The notes: a model not told the origin generated them from the sequence alone. Shown: positions 33,108 to 42,695, counted from the first letter of the stretch. The stretch is DNA of 64,000 nt from DASXZH01 sp036502005 (GCA_036502005.1 DASXZH010000078.1:1-64000); one strand, 5' to 3'. Made by a program: numbers and translations.

Positions 33108-33232
33108 GGAGTGCGGTGGCCCGACACCGCTTTAGATCAGGCGACTTGTCGCCGCGGCAATTTCCAGCAATAGGTAGAGCCGATAACCGCGTGTATGATA
33201 GGTTCAAAAGCGGTGTCGGGCCACCGCACTCC
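33108..33232. repeat. MITE-like element: 26-bp perfect inverted repeat
   Basis: Arms at 33108-33133 and 33207-33232 are perfect reverse complements starting GGAGTGCGGTGGCCCGACAC, with a 73-nt centre that includes ATCAGGCGACTTGTCGCC. It relates to the element at 18912-18960. It marks the right edge of the accessory stretch. The rest of the 33003-33322 gap is non-coding to my eye. Confidence 0.75.
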
Positions 33233-33322
33233 AAAGGAGTAGGACGCCCCCTGAGCTCGACCTCAATCTCGATAGGCCTTTAGACATCCCACCAGTTCGC
33301 CATTGTCTTACACTAAGGATAG

Positions 33323-33727
33323 ATGCGAAAACTTCTAGGCTTTTTCCTTGTCTCATGTATGGCGCTCGTTCTAACCGGATGCGGAAAGGCAAATGTTGTA
33401 GGCACTTGGACCGCGAGACTTTCTAACACCAAACCCGAAGCGGCCGGCATCAGTGCCGCGCTAGACAAGCTAACCACCATGTCCCTGGAGTTCAAGGGTG
33501 ACGGCACCTGCTTGATGACCATGCTTGTAAAGATCCCCGGCACCTATGAAGTTTCGGGCAACAAGGTCACGGTCACTATCCCAAATAACGATTCGACCGG
33601 GACCTCCAACAAGAACAACAAGCCCTTAGTGTTAGACCTCAGTTCGGATGGAAACTCTATGGAAGCCGAAAAAGACTCCACATCAAATGGCGATTTGGTG
33701 TTTACCAAGCAATCAGCCCAAAGCTAA
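33323..33727 (+). CDS. Lipoprotein, lipocalin-like by motif
   Basis: 134 aa. Lipoprotein signal MRKLLGFFLVSCMALVLTGC, then VVGTWTARLS, the G-x-W opening often seen in lipocalin-like and other small beta-barrel lipoproteins, and alternating beta-type segments (FKGDGTCLMTMLV, GTYEVSGNKVTVTIP). Function unknown. Its 3' end overlaps the convergent NUDIX gene by 15 nt. Confidence 0.75.
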   Translation: MRKLLGFFLVSCMALVLTGCGKANVVGTWTARLSNTKPEAAGISAALDKLTTMSLEFKGDGTCLMTMLVKIPGTYEVSGNKVTVTIPNNDSTGTSNKNNKPLVLDLSSDGNSMEAEKDSTSNGDLVFTKQSAQS

Positions 33728-34171
33728 TCGCATTCCGAGTTCTGCCAGATCCACGAGGGGCAATTCCTTCGATTTTTCACGACTAACCCAGGCGCACCGA
33801 TCAGTGGTGCCATCTGCTTCATGCTTCATTTCACCACCTACGATGTGGGCGCTAAATAGAATCCTGATCGCGTGCCGTGGCGGGCCAGGGAAGCGATACA
33901 GCATGGAGTCGACACCGGCAATGCCATCGAGGGCGACCTCGAAGCCGGTTTCTTCCAAGACTTCACGGACAACCGCTGCCTCCGGATGCTCGCCGAATTC
34001 GACGCCACCACCGGGAAGTGTCCACTGTCCTGCAGGTTTCACCCTGCCCGAAAGTCTGCAAAGAAGAAGTGCATTTTCTTTTGTTATGAGCGCGTAGCTC
34101 GCAATGCGCTGTATGCCCTCTCCGGAAATTGGCTTGGAGATACTGGGCAGTCGCGCTGGTCTTGACCGCAT
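33713..34171 (-). CDS. NUDIX hydrolase
   Basis: The NUDIX box GGGVEFGEHPEAAVVREVLE followed by ETGFE (GX5EX7REUXEEXGU) is complete. Family members hydrolyse nucleoside diphosphates linked to another moiety, including oxidised dNTPs. The N-terminal part IASYALITKENALLLCRL fits a MutT-like fold. The start is uncertain: ATG 34171 or a GTG at 34198. Divergent from the M55 peptidase gene. Confidence 0.9.
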   Translation of the reverse strand: MRSRPARLPSISKPISGEGIQRIASYALITKENALLLCRLSGRVKPAGQWTLPGGGVEFGEHPEAAVVREVLEETGFEVALDGIAGVDSMLYRFPGPPRHAIRILFSAHIVGGEMKHEADGTTDRCAWVSREKSKELPLVDLAELGMRLALG

Positions 34172-34223
34172 GGTTGTAAGAGTACTATAAAGCTTCACGC
34201 GCGGGCGGAAGGAGAGTTTGCAT

Positions 34224-35069
34224 ATGAAGGTGTTTATTTCGGCGGATATGGAAGGGATTACGGGTTTAGTCGCATGGGGCCAGTGCGGTAGGCCAAACAG
34301 CGACCACTACGATTTTGCCTTCGCCAGAGAAATGATCACCCATGATGTGAATGCCGCTATTCGTGGCGCGCGCAAGGCAGGCGCTTCCGAGATTGTTATA
34401 AAGGATTCGCACGGAAGCAGCAAGAACATTCTGCTGAAGGACCTTGAACCTGATGTAAGGCTCATTTCCGGTTATGGGTGTTCGCACACCGACGGCATGA
34501 TGGAGGGCATCGACGACACCTTTGATGCGGCCATGCTTATTGGCTACCACGCTATGGCGGGCACCCAAGCCGGCATTATGGAGCACACCATCATGGGGCA
34601 AATCCATCGAATGAAAATAAACGGTATGCCCGCCGGCGAGATCGCGCTCAGCGCAGGCGTGGCCTCATCGTATGGCGTGCCAATCGTGTGCGTTTCTAGT
34701 GACTTTGCTGGGGCGGCAGAAGCTGAAAAACTTTTGCCAGGCGTTTCCACGGCGGTGGTGAAAACTGGATTGGCACGCTACATGGGTGATTGCCTACACC
34801 CATCCCTAACTGCGCCTCTGATCGAAAACGCGTCCGAGCTCGGTTGTATAAAGGCCAAAGAGATCGAGCCGTGGCGGCCGTTTAGCCCTGTGACGATGTC
34901 CGTTGAGTTCAACCGTTCGGAAGAAGCCGACGCTGCTGGGCGATTGAACGGGGTCGTCCGTCCGGATACCTACACTGTCGAGTTCACAGGTAAGGATTAT
35001 GCCGAGGCGCACCGCGTGGCGTGGAGCATTTTCTCGATGGGCGGGCTTGGAGCAGGAGCGAACACGTGA
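34224..35069 (+). CDS. dppA: D-aminopeptidase, M55 family
   Basis: Zinc aminopeptidase of the DppA family that cuts D-amino-acid dipeptides, typically from peptidoglycan turnover. It opens MKVFISADMEGITGL with the family metal-binding Asp-x-Glu, followed by DSHGSSKNILL and the HAMAGTQAGIMEHT segment with His ligands. The start at ATG 34224 follows GGAAGGAGAG with good spacing, better than the TTG 6 nt earlier. Its stop overlaps the GTG of the next gene (GTGA). Confidence 0.92.
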   Translation: MKVFISADMEGITGLVAWGQCGRPNSDHYDFAFAREMITHDVNAAIRGARKAGASEIVIKDSHGSSKNILLKDLEPDVRLISGYGCSHTDGMMEGIDDTFDAAMLIGYHAMAGTQAGIMEHTIMGQIHRMKINGMPAGEIALSAGVASSYGVPIVCVSSDFAGAAEAEKLLPGVSTAVVKTGLARYMGDCLHPSLTAPLIENASELGCIKAKEIEPWRPFSPVTMSVEFNRSEEADAAGRLNGVVRPDTYTVEFTGKDYAEAHRVAWSIFSMGGLGAGANT

Positions 35070-37183
35070 AGACGTGGTTGGGACGGATATTGGCTTTCGG
35101 TGCCCTAGGCGCGGCTGCGAGTTGCGCTGCCGCCGATAACGGATTTGAAGGGTTAAAACTCTCTTTTGAAGGCCAGGAATTCTCGCTACAGCAGATTAGA
35201 GCAACGTCTACAAAAAGCAAATCTCTATCCGGCACCTTCGGCGGCGATCCATTTGTCGTTCTATCTGCCGCGAGAAAATCCGCGCTTCTTTCCGCCCGCT
35301 ATGTTGGAAATGACGTTTCCGAAATGCGCGAGATATTTAGTGACAACGCCTCTCGTCCGTTTCCATCTTTTAGCATCGTTAACCTTCCTCCCAACATTCA
35401 TTGCTTCAGCTTCAAGGAGAGAAACTTTTCCCCTCCGAGTTTCAGCCTGAACGAGACGGCAACGCCTTGCTTGTTCTTCAACGATAAAGGGCAAGCCTTT
35501 ATTTTCTCTCCGGCTTCCAATTTCATGATTTCGAGGCTAACCGGTGACGGGAAGACCTCGGTTGGACTTGCTTTCAACCCACAGGTTCAGAAGATCGCTG
35601 CCGGGACTAGTCAGGACGCGCTTCTTGTGTTCGCCCCAACCATCCATGAAGCTTGGCAGAAATGGGGAGCGGCTCTTCGAAAGCTCTATCACAGAGATCC
35701 GGTTAAAGACGACCAGGATATCCTCCTCAAAAAATTCGGCTACTGGACAGACAACGGCGCCGATTACTACTACAACTACAACCTGGACCGGGGATACGCA
35801 AACACTCTGCTAGACCTTCGCCAACGCTATCAAGATGAGGGCATTCCTCTGGGCTATATGCAGTTGGATAGCTGGTGGTACGAAAAGTCGACTACCGACG
35901 CCACCGGGAAGTTTAGCGGAGCGATCAAAAACTCAAAGCTGCCGCCCGGGATGTGGAACCGGTACGGCGGGCTCATGGAATACAAGGCAGACCCCTTCTT
36001 ATTTTCCAACGGTTTGGAAGCGTTTGATAAGGAACTGGGATTACCTCTGGCCACCCATAACCGCTGGATGGATGTGAACAGCCCGTATCGCGGCCGCTTT
36101 AAAGTCAGCGGTGTTGCCGCTATAGACCTCGGATTTTGGAATGAGATCGCTTCTTATTTATCCAACTCGGGCGTGAAGTGTTATGAGCAGGATTGGCTGG
36201 ACAGAATATACGATAACTCTCCAGAAATGGCCACCGATGAATCGATAGGCAACGCCTTCACGGGCGGCATGGCTAAAGCCTGTGGAAACAAGGGACTGAC
36301 GATGCAATATTGCATGGCTACGCCCCGCTTTATGCTGAACGGCGTGAAATACCCCAACCTGACAACGATCCGAACAAGCGATGACCGTTTTGGCCCCGAC
36401 CGATGGCGGGATTTTCTCTATGTCTCCGAACTGGCCGACGGCATTGGTGCGCGGCCCTGGTGCGATGTATACATGAGTTCCGAAACGCCCAACATGATTC
36501 TCGACGTTCTTTCCGGCGGACCTGTCGGAACTGGAGACCGAATCGGGAACGAGGACAAGGCAAATATCATGAAAGCTGTCCGTCCAGATGGAGTCATTGT
36601 GAAGCCAGATACGCCCTTATTGCCCACCGATAGGACGTTCATAAACGAAGTAAACAAGGTCGATGCGCCTTTTGTGGCGAGAACTTCGACTCATGGAGGA
36701 GTCCTCTACTATTTCGCCTTTATGCACGGCGGCAACAACAACGAAGCAACCCTTGATATGGTGGCTGGGAGACGATATTATCTCTGTGATCTTCTTTCCG
36801 GAGAGGGACGATATGTCGATTCCCGGGGCCCGGTCCCTGTCCGAGTGGGCCGAGATGGTTATGGATATTGGATGGCGTGCTTGGTCAATCAGGGAGGGGT
36901 CACGATTCTAGGCGATTTAGATCAATTCGTCCCGCAAAGCCGTGAGCGAGTCGAGCAGCTCACGGACTTTCATCCAATTACTCAGCCGGGGCCCCATTAT
37001 TCTGTTTATTTTGCTAAAGGTGAAAGTGCCGTTCAAATTTCTGGAGTTTCGGATCATCGTCCGACTGTGAAATCAGATAACGGAGAGGCGGAACTGACGA
37101 GCTATTTGGAGCCCACCGAGCGATTTGTGATTACGGTCAGCCCTAAACCCGGAATGACCCAAGCGAACCTGACGATAAAGTGA
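35066..37183 (+). CDS. Secreted TIM-barrel glycoside hydrolase (alpha-galactosidase clan-like)
   Basis: 705 aa with a signal peptide (VKTWLGRILAFGALGAAASC). The N-terminal beta-domain is followed by a barrel starting FGYWTDNGADYYYNYN; GYMQLDSWWY (Asp about 268) and CYEQDWLDRI (Asp about 376) resemble GH27/GH31/GH36 barrels, where such Asp residues act as nucleophile or binding residues, and RTSDDRFGPDRW may bring the acid/base. The exact GH family and sugar are unknown. Coupled by GTGA overlap to the M55 peptidase, suggesting joint use of a cell-wall or glycopeptide substrate. Confidence 0.75.
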   Translation: MKTWLGRILAFGALGAAASCAAADNGFEGLKLSFEGQEFSLQQIRATSTKSKSLSGTFGGDPFVVLSAARKSALLSARYVGNDVSEMREIFSDNASRPFPSFSIVNLPPNIHCFSFKERNFSPPSFSLNETATPCLFFNDKGQAFIFSPASNFMISRLTGDGKTSVGLAFNPQVQKIAAGTSQDALLVFAPTIHEAWQKWGAALRKLYHRDPVKDDQDILLKKFGYWTDNGADYYYNYNLDRGYANTLLDLRQRYQDEGIPLGYMQLDSWWYEKSTTDATGKFSGAIKNSKLPPGMWNRYGGLMEYKADPFLFSNGLEAFDKELGLPLATHNRWMDVNSPYRGRFKVSGVAAIDLGFWNEIASYLSNSGVKCYEQDWLDRIYDNSPEMATDESIGNAFTGGMAKACGNKGLTMQYCMATPRFMLNGVKYPNLTTIRTSDDRFGPDRWRDFLYVSELADGIGARPWCDVYMSSETPNMILDVLSGGPVGTGDRIGNEDKANIMKAVRPDGVIVKPDTPLLPTDRTFINEVNKVDAPFVARTSTHGGVLYYFAFMHGGNNNEATLDMVAGRRYYLCDLLSGEGRYVDSRGPVPVRVGRDGYGYWMACLVNQGGVTILGDLDQFVPQSRERVEQLTDFHPITQPGPHYSVYFAKGESAVQISGVSDHRPTVKSDNGEAELTSYLEPTERFVITVSPKPGMTQANLTIK

Positions 37184-37238
37184 ATTGTTCAGTTCAAAGC
37201 GCTAACGCTTGGCGCACGTTCTAGCGTCTAACTTCGTA

Positions 37239-38552
37239 ATGAGTGTAGTGAGAGCCTTTCGCGCCCTTTGTTTTTGCCTCGCGCTAGCCGTAGCAGCCTT
37301 CGCTTTCCCAGCTTCGAGAGTGGACAAGGGGGGCTGGATCATCGTGAGGCTTTCAGGAACCCCGAAAGAGATCGGCTTTAAGCATGGCCAACTTCTGGCT
37401 CCGGAGATCCAAGACACTCTCACAACCCTCAAAGCCGATTTACTGGCAAGAAGCGGGAAGGATTGGGCCTGGTATCGGGAAACCGCTCACCACATTTTCT
37501 GGCCAAAACTAGACCCCGAATACAAGCAGGAGATTGCATCGATTGCTGAAGGGGCGAGATCCAAAGGCGTCCAGATTGACACCGACGATGTCCTCGCCAT
37601 TAACGGACATGTCGAGCTTTGGATGTATTACCTGCCTCTTGTTAAAGCCGAAAGTTTGAACCTAACACCGGTGAGTATGGCTCCAAACGCATGCAGCGCC
37701 TTCGTTGCCACCGGATCGGAAACAGCCGATGGCAAGGTGGTTATGGGCCAGAACTTCTGGTGGGATTACATCATCGGCGAGCGATGGCGCGTCATTTTCG
37801 ATATCACTCCGGCGAAAGGCAACCGGTTCATGATGGATTCACTCCCAGGTCTGATCATGAGTGGCACCGACTGGGCCATTAACTCAGCCGGACTCGCACT
37901 CACTGAGACCACAATCGGCGACTTCGTTGGGTTTAAAGAGGACGGCGCGCCCGAGTTCGAGCGCATGCGCAAGGCGATCCAGTATTCCAACAACTTAACC
38001 GATATCTGCACCAATCTGGAGACCGATAACAACGGCGCTTACGCCAACACATGGCTCATGGCCGATACTAAAAGCAATGAGATTGGCAAGCTGGAGCTTG
38101 GGCTCAAGAACGTCACCTACGTTCACTCCAACGACGGCTACTATTACGGCGCCAACTTCCCAGAGAATCCGAAGCTGATCGCAGAAGAAGCGCCAGGTTA
38201 TTCTGCGGATACCGAAGCTCCGCGCAAGCGACGTTGGGTTCACGATTTAACCGTTAACAAAGGGAAGATCGATGCCGATATGGCCAAGCTTTTTGTGGAC
38301 GATTCCTACGATGAGCGCACTAAACAAAACGACGGCGAAGGCGGTGCGCTGTGCGGCAAGAGCCCCGATTGGGGCGCAGTGAGCGCGCGCGTTCTAACCA
38401 GCGATATGGTTAAGAAGATGCAGTTTTGGGCCCGAATGGGCATTCCCGATGGGACCACCTTGGATGCGGCGAAACTTGAGGCAGCCAATCCGGAGTTAAG
38501 GGGAGTTGGGGCACACGATTTACCCGCTTCGCCCTGGATGATCATCCAGTAG
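37239..38552 (+). CDS. Secreted NtN-type acyltransferase/C45-like or phospholipase B-like hydrolase
   Basis: 437 aa. Signal peptide MSVVRAFRALCFCLALAVAA. Family marks are GTPKEIGFKHGQLLAPEI near the start and the cleavage/catalytic Cys152 in NACSAFVATGSETADGKVVMGQN, followed by WWDYI, as in acyl-CoA:6-APA acyltransferase-like (C45) and phospholipase-B-like proteins. Self-cleavage before Cys152 would expose the nucleophile. ATG 37239 is preferred to TTG 37209 because it starts the signal peptide properly. Third in a run with the aminopeptidase and glycosidase. Confidence 0.82.
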   Translation: MSVVRAFRALCFCLALAVAAFAFPASRVDKGGWIIVRLSGTPKEIGFKHGQLLAPEIQDTLTTLKADLLARSGKDWAWYRETAHHIFWPKLDPEYKQEIASIAEGARSKGVQIDTDDVLAINGHVELWMYYLPLVKAESLNLTPVSMAPNACSAFVATGSETADGKVVMGQNFWWDYIIGERWRVIFDITPAKGNRFMMDSLPGLIMSGTDWAINSAGLALTETTIGDFVGFKEDGAPEFERMRKAIQYSNNLTDICTNLETDNNGAYANTWLMADTKSNEIGKLELGLKNVTYVHSNDGYYYGANFPENPKLIAEEAPGYSADTEAPRKRRWVHDLTVNKGKIDADMAKLFVDDSYDERTKQNDGEGGALCGKSPDWGAVSARVLTSDMVKKMQFWARMGIPDGTTLDAAKLEAANPELRGVGAHDLPASPWMIIQ

Positions 38553-38554
38553 GT

Positions 38555-39319
38555 TTACTCTCCGCCGCCGAAACTTGCTTGTTCCTGATGTAGCTTGCCA
38601 CCTTTCCACCACACCTTCAGCAAAGCTGTCCAAAAGGTTGTTGTATCATTGCCCGGTGTCCGATGATAGCGATCGAACTCCACTAAGGCTTTCGTTTTCG
38701 AAAGCCATACCGCTTCGCCCACCCCAATTTGGGCGTATCCAGTTTTGTCGTAACTGTTCTGATCGATGAAGGTTTTATCGTCCCTAATTGTGGATGTTTC
38801 CTTGCGAAGCGCCGTCATTACTGCTGGACGAGCGCCTATGAAAAGCAATTCCGATTTTTCTTCCTGGGCTATCAGGGTTTTGTAAATTTCGATTTCGTAT
38901 TTTATTGGCAGCGGGCCAGACGCAAGAATCCTAGGTTTTGCTTTCCTGCCCTTTCTCTTTAGCTCGTAAAACGCCTTCCCGTCCGTGCCTGTTCCCCCGA
39001 CTTCCAGGCTCAAATCGCATCGCACAAGATGGGAACCGTCGAACAGAACATCATCCCATAAAGTAAGCTCCCAGCAGCGGCGTTTTTCGCCCTCGGTATA
39101 CCTGCCGATCCTTGGGTCCACGCCCCTTAACTGCGAGTAAACGCGATTGTCCATACCATCCCCAACTAGAATTGGGAGATTGTCCGGACAACTCTTTACC
39201 GCGTAGCATAGGAACTTGACCTCCTCGGCGGTGCCCAAGACCTTTCCGGCAACGTCCTCCGTAGCCGACATCTGCTTTCCCAATGTTGACGCGACCAGTA
39301 AAGCCAGAATTGCAACCAT
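38555..39319 (-). CDS. Hypothetical secreted protein (254 aa)
   Basis: N-terminus MVAILALLVASTLGKQMSAT reads as a signal peptide, so I chose this start over one 15 codons upstream. The body has two Cys-containing strands (FLCYAVKSCPDNLP, KRRCWELTLWDD) and a pattern of beta strands; no family recognised. Convergent with the upstream gene (2-nt gap) and divergent from the Rieske gene. Confidence 0.7.
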   Translation of the reverse strand: MVAILALLVASTLGKQMSATEDVAGKVLGTAEEVKFLCYAVKSCPDNLPILVGDGMDNRVYSQLRGVDPRIGRYTEGEKRRCWELTLWDDVLFDGSHLVRCDLSLEVGGTGTDGKAFYELKRKGRKAKPRILASGPLPIKYEIEIYKTLIAQEEKSELLFIGARPAVMTALRKETSTIRDDKTFIDQNSYDKTGYAQIGVGEAVWLSKTKALVEFDRYHRTPGNDTTTFWTALLKVWWKGGKLHQEQASFGGGE

Positions 39320-39388
39320 ATCCGAAGTATAGTGCGTGTTGATACATAGCTCAAAGGAACCCACAGGATTAGACTAAACTCTTCGCTG

Positions 39389-40495
39389 ATGCCCAAAGAA
39401 CCTAATCTCCTGGACGACATCTGGGTTCATCCGGAGATCGAGAAAGCGCACACGCTTCCTTCCAAGTTTTATCAGAACCAAGCGATATACGATCTCTGCT
39501 TAGAACGGCTTTTCGCTCCAAGTTGGCAGTATTTAGGCGAGACATCCATTGTGAAGGTGCCCGGAGCGGTTTATCCTTTAAATTTTTTGGAGGGTTCGTT
39601 GAACGAGCCGCTTATTCTCACGCGAGATATGGGCGACAAGTTGCACCTCATCAGCAACGTTTGCACCCACCGAGGGAATCTCGTTTGTGAGGGTGCGGGG
39701 AATGAGCGCTTCTTACGCTGCCGCTACCATGGAAGGCGATTCGACCTGGCAGGCAAGTTCGTTTCTATGCCCGAATTCGAAGGCGTCACTAACTTTCCAT
39801 CCGAAGCAGACAACTTGGCCAACCTCCAGGTTGGTAAATGGGGCAATCTTCTGTTTGGCTCTTTGGCAGCAAACAAATCCCTTAAGGAAGTTCTCGGGCC
39901 TTTGCAGGAAAGGCTGGACTGGTTGCCGCTTCACGAGTTCCGTCTGGACCCAACAAGGGTGAGGGAGTATCTGGTGAGAGCCCACTGGGCGCTATATGTG
40001 GACAACTACCTGGAGGGGTTTCATATCCCGTTTATTCACCCAGAGTTGAACCAGGCGATCGATTACGACAACTACAGCTACGAACTCTTTGAAACGGGGA
40101 ATCTACAACTTGCCATCGCCAAACCTGGCGATTCTTGTTTTGAGATCCCGCACGGCATGGATCGTGGCCGCCAAATCGCCGCCTACTATTACTGGATCTT
40201 CCCAAACATGATGTTCAACTTTTATCCCTGGGGGCTGTCAATTAACATAGTGAGGCCGATGGGGCCGGACCTCACTCGGGTCTCCTTCATCCCTTACGTG
40301 TGGCAGGAAGATCGGCTGGCCGAAGGAGCCGGAGCGGCCATCGACAAGGTGGAAAGGGAAGACGAGGCAGTAGTGGAGCTTGTGCAAAAGGGCGTCAAAT
40401 CCCGATTCTATAACCGAGGAAGGTATTCGCCAACAAAGGAGATAGGAACGCATCACTTCCACCAACTGATCGCCAAGGCGCTGAATCCATGCTAA
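39389..40495 (+). CDS. Rieske non-heme iron oxygenase, alpha-subunit type
   Basis: Ring-hydroxylating or demethylating oxygenase, 368 aa. The Rieske 2Fe-2S centre is CTHRGN ... CRYHGRRFD (residues about 92-117). Mononuclear iron ligands are in DNYLEGFHIPFIHPELN. No ferredoxin or reductase gene is adjacent, so its electron donor is elsewhere. Overlaps trmD by 7 nt (ATGCTAA). Confidence 0.92.
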   Translation: MPKEPNLLDDIWVHPEIEKAHTLPSKFYQNQAIYDLCLERLFAPSWQYLGETSIVKVPGAVYPLNFLEGSLNEPLILTRDMGDKLHLISNVCTHRGNLVCEGAGNERFLRCRYHGRRFDLAGKFVSMPEFEGVTNFPSEADNLANLQVGKWGNLLFGSLAANKSLKEVLGPLQERLDWLPLHEFRLDPTRVREYLVRAHWALYVDNYLEGFHIPFIHPELNQAIDYDNYSYELFETGNLQLAIAKPGDSCFEIPHGMDRGRQIAAYYYWIFPNMMFNFYPWGLSINIVRPMGPDLTRVSFIPYVWQEDRLAEGAGAAIDKVEREDEAVVELVQKGVKSRFYNRGRYSPTKEIGTHHFHQLIAKALNPC

Positions 40496-41205
40496 GAATC
40501 GATTTCGTAACCCTTTTTCCGGATATGGTGCTGAACGCGGCGAGGCACAGCATGCTCCTAAGGGCCGAGCAGGATGGCATCGTCGAGTTCGCGGCAACAG
40601 ATCCGAGGACCTTTACAACTGATAACCACCGAACAGTCGACGACAAACCTTATGGTGGAGGGCCCGGCATGCTCATGATCCCCGAGCCATTGTTTGCCGC
40701 CTTAAATAAGTTGCAACTGGAAAAAGGAACAGCCGTTGTCGTTCCCGACCCCACGGGGCAGGTCTACAATCAAAACCACGCCCAAGAACTAAGCCAGAAA
40801 AAGAGGGTCGTTTTTCTTTGCGGACACTACGAGGGGATCGATGAGCGTGTAATCGAAAAGTTTGCCACTCACCGCTTTAGCATGGGCGACTACGTTCTCA
40901 CAGGTGGCGAGTTGCCCGCCTTAACCATCGCCGACAGCGTGGTGCGCCTCCTTCCAGGTGTGCTTGGTTGCGAGGGAAGTCTGGGCATCGATAGCCATAG
41001 CGATGGACTTTTGAGTGCTCCGCAATACACAAGACCAGAAAGTTACGCCGAACTGGCCGTTCCTGAAGTCCTAAAATCTGGAAATCACGGCGCAATTGAA
41101 ACTTGGAAGAGAAAAAAAGCGCTAATGCTTACCAGGGAGAATCGTCCCGATTTATTTTGCCGGGCGAGACTAGAAAGAAAAGACCTTGAACTGCTATCCT
41201 CTTAA
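40489..41205 (+). CDS. trmD: tRNA (guanine-N1-)-methyltransferase
   Basis: Methylates G37 of tRNAs reading CNN codons, preventing frameshifts. SPOUT knot motifs are clear: VDDKPYGGGPGMLM, LCGHYEGIDERV and FSMGDYVLTGGELPAL. 238 aa, as usual. Followed within 4 nt by lepB and then rplS, a common bacterial order (trmD-lepB-rplS or rimM-trmD-rplS). rimM is not beside it. Confidence 0.97.
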   Translation: MLRIDFVTLFPDMVLNAARHSMLLRAEQDGIVEFAATDPRTFTTDNHRTVDDKPYGGGPGMLMIPEPLFAALNKLQLEKGTAVVVPDPTGQVYNQNHAQELSQKKRVVFLCGHYEGIDERVIEKFATHRFSMGDYVLTGGELPALTIADSVVRLLPGVLGCEGSLGIDSHSDGLLSAPQYTRPESYAELAVPEVLKSGNHGAIETWKRKKALMLTRENRPDLFCRARLERKDLELLSS

Positions 41206-41209
41206 CTTC

Positions 41210-42100
41210 GTGTGGTCCCTTTTTGCGCAACAAGATCAGAGCGCTTTATCAACCCATATTGACCAGCTTGCGCGAACTCCGCTCAGCAAGGTCATCATTT
41301 TCGTGGCGATTTGCAGCGCTATTAGGCTTGCCATCGCACCGTGGCTTTCCAAGCAGCCGGCGCACTTAAGATCGGGCCTTTATTCAGTTGGTAAGATCAC
41401 CAACGAAGCGCTCGATGCGATTATTTACGCCGGCGTTTTTGTTTTCTTGCTAATTAGGCCGTTTTGCATTCAGGCCTTTACCATTCCATCGCCGTCCATG
41501 GTCCCGGCGCTCTTGGTGGGTGACTTCATCATTGCCAACAAGGCAATCTACCGTTATACGGATCCCAAGGTTGGCGACATCGTCGTATTTCAGCCGCCGA
41601 AATGGGCCTGCTATCCCAACCAGTTGGATTCGGATGGGGAAGTGAACGTCGACTTTATCAAGCGCTGTGTTGGCAAAGAGGGTGACGTGGTGGAGATTCG
41701 CCACGGAACATTATATAGAAACGGAGTAGCGGTTCCAGAGCCATTTTTGAAAGAGAACATGGACCCGAATATTGACTATAAGCTGGTGAAATACCATGCT
41801 GCTCCCGGCGTTCCTTCCACTACGGCGGATTCGGTGTACTGGCCCATAAAGTTGCGCAACGATTCCGTGAACGCATCAGACGATACCGCCACCCCCTACC
41901 GCCTGCAGGACCAACAGCAAGAAGAATATGTTCGTAATTTGCCCCCAATAGCGGTACCCAAAGGCTACTTCTTGTTCATGGGTGACAACCGAAACGACTC
42001 GGACGACGGCCGCGCCTGGGGCCTTGTACCTAAAGATGATATTATCGGCCGATCAGAGTTTATTTGGTTCCCATTGAGCCGGATTAGGATAACGCGCTAG
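41210..42100 (+). CDS. lepB: Signal peptidase I (first copy)
   Basis: Membrane serine/lysine protease that removes signal peptides. A TM segment (DAIIYAGVFVFLLIRPFCIQ) leads to the nucleophile in IPSPSMVPALL and the general base in DFIKRCVGKEGD; box E is PKGYFLFMGDNRNDSDDGRAWG. I chose GTG 41210 (reads M-WSLFAQQ) over a TTG at 41186: it is 4 nt after the trmD stop and aligns with the paralogue's M-QPLFAQE. The motif has Pro-Ser where most enzymes, including copy 2, have Gly-Ser. Confidence 0.92.
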   Translation: MWSLFAQQDQSALSTHIDQLARTPLSKVIIFVAICSAIRLAIAPWLSKQPAHLRSGLYSVGKITNEALDAIIYAGVFVFLLIRPFCIQAFTIPSPSMVPALLVGDFIIANKAIYRYTDPKVGDIVVFQPPKWACYPNQLDSDGEVNVDFIKRCVGKEGDVVEIRHGTLYRNGVAVPEPFLKENMDPNIDYKLVKYHAAPGVPSTTADSVYWPIKLRNDSVNASDDTATPYRLQDQQQEEYVRNLPPIAVPKGYFLFMGDNRNDSDDGRAWGLVPKDDIIGRSEFIWFPLSRIRITR

Positions 42101-42339
42101 GCGCTCCGCGCGTGACAGTGAAAGGTGATAAGGAGAGTAGAGCAAGCGGAAATGCGGTGGTTCTCCTCGACTCCAGCGCAAAACAGCGGCTTCTATCACA
42201 TATCATCTTCCACCTCCGCCTATCACTTATCACCTATCACCTATCGCTCGCCAAAGCGTAGCGACGGGCGACCGAAATCTGCTATCCTTTTAGATTCGAG
42301 CTTCGGGCATAAGGCCTGGTCACGCTTGGAGATAGAGAA
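42101..42339. repeat. Intergenic spacer with TATCACC-type repeats before rplS
   Basis: About 240 nt. Tandem CTATCAC/TATCACT heptamers at about 42177-42243, like those at 15472-15492, then the inverted pair CGCTCGCC/GGCGACCG. The last 60 nt probably hold the rplS promoter and leader (TATCCTTTTAGAT near 42280). No gene seen. Confidence 0.65.
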
Positions 42340-42690
42340 ATGTCAAAGTCAGCGATTTTAGATAGCATTGCCCAGCAGAACATCAAATCGGATGTCCCAG
42401 AGATTCGGGCTGGTGATACCGTTCGAGCCCACGTAAAAGTCCGCGAAGCGGGAAAAGAGAGAATTCAGATATTTGAGGGCACGGTTATCGCGGTCAAGAA
42501 CGGCGGCATTGCTAAAAACGTGACTCTGAGAAAGATCAGCAGCGGGGTAGGGGTGGAAAGAACTTTCCCCATCCATTCGCCAAACGTGTCAAAATTCGAA
42601 GTGGTCCGCAAAGGCCTCGTGCGCAGAGCCAAGCTCTATTATCTTCGCGATAAAGTCGGGAAGGATGCTCGAATTAAAGAGCGGCGCTAA
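42340..42690 (+). CDS. rplS: 50S ribosomal protein L19
   Basis: Large-subunit protein at the 30S-50S interface. MSKSAILDSIAQQNIKSDVP, then the conserved IQIFEGTVIAVKNGG, GVGVERTFPIHSPNV and the C-terminal RRAKLYYLRDKVGKDARIKE. 116 aa, typical. Flanked on both sides by signal peptidase genes. Confidence 0.98.
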   Translation: MSKSAILDSIAQQNIKSDVPEIRAGDTVRAHVKVREAGKERIQIFEGTVIAVKNGGIAKNVTLRKISSGVGVERTFPIHSPNVSKFEVVRKGLVRRAKLYYLRDKVGKDARIKERR

Positions 42691-42695
42691 CAAGC

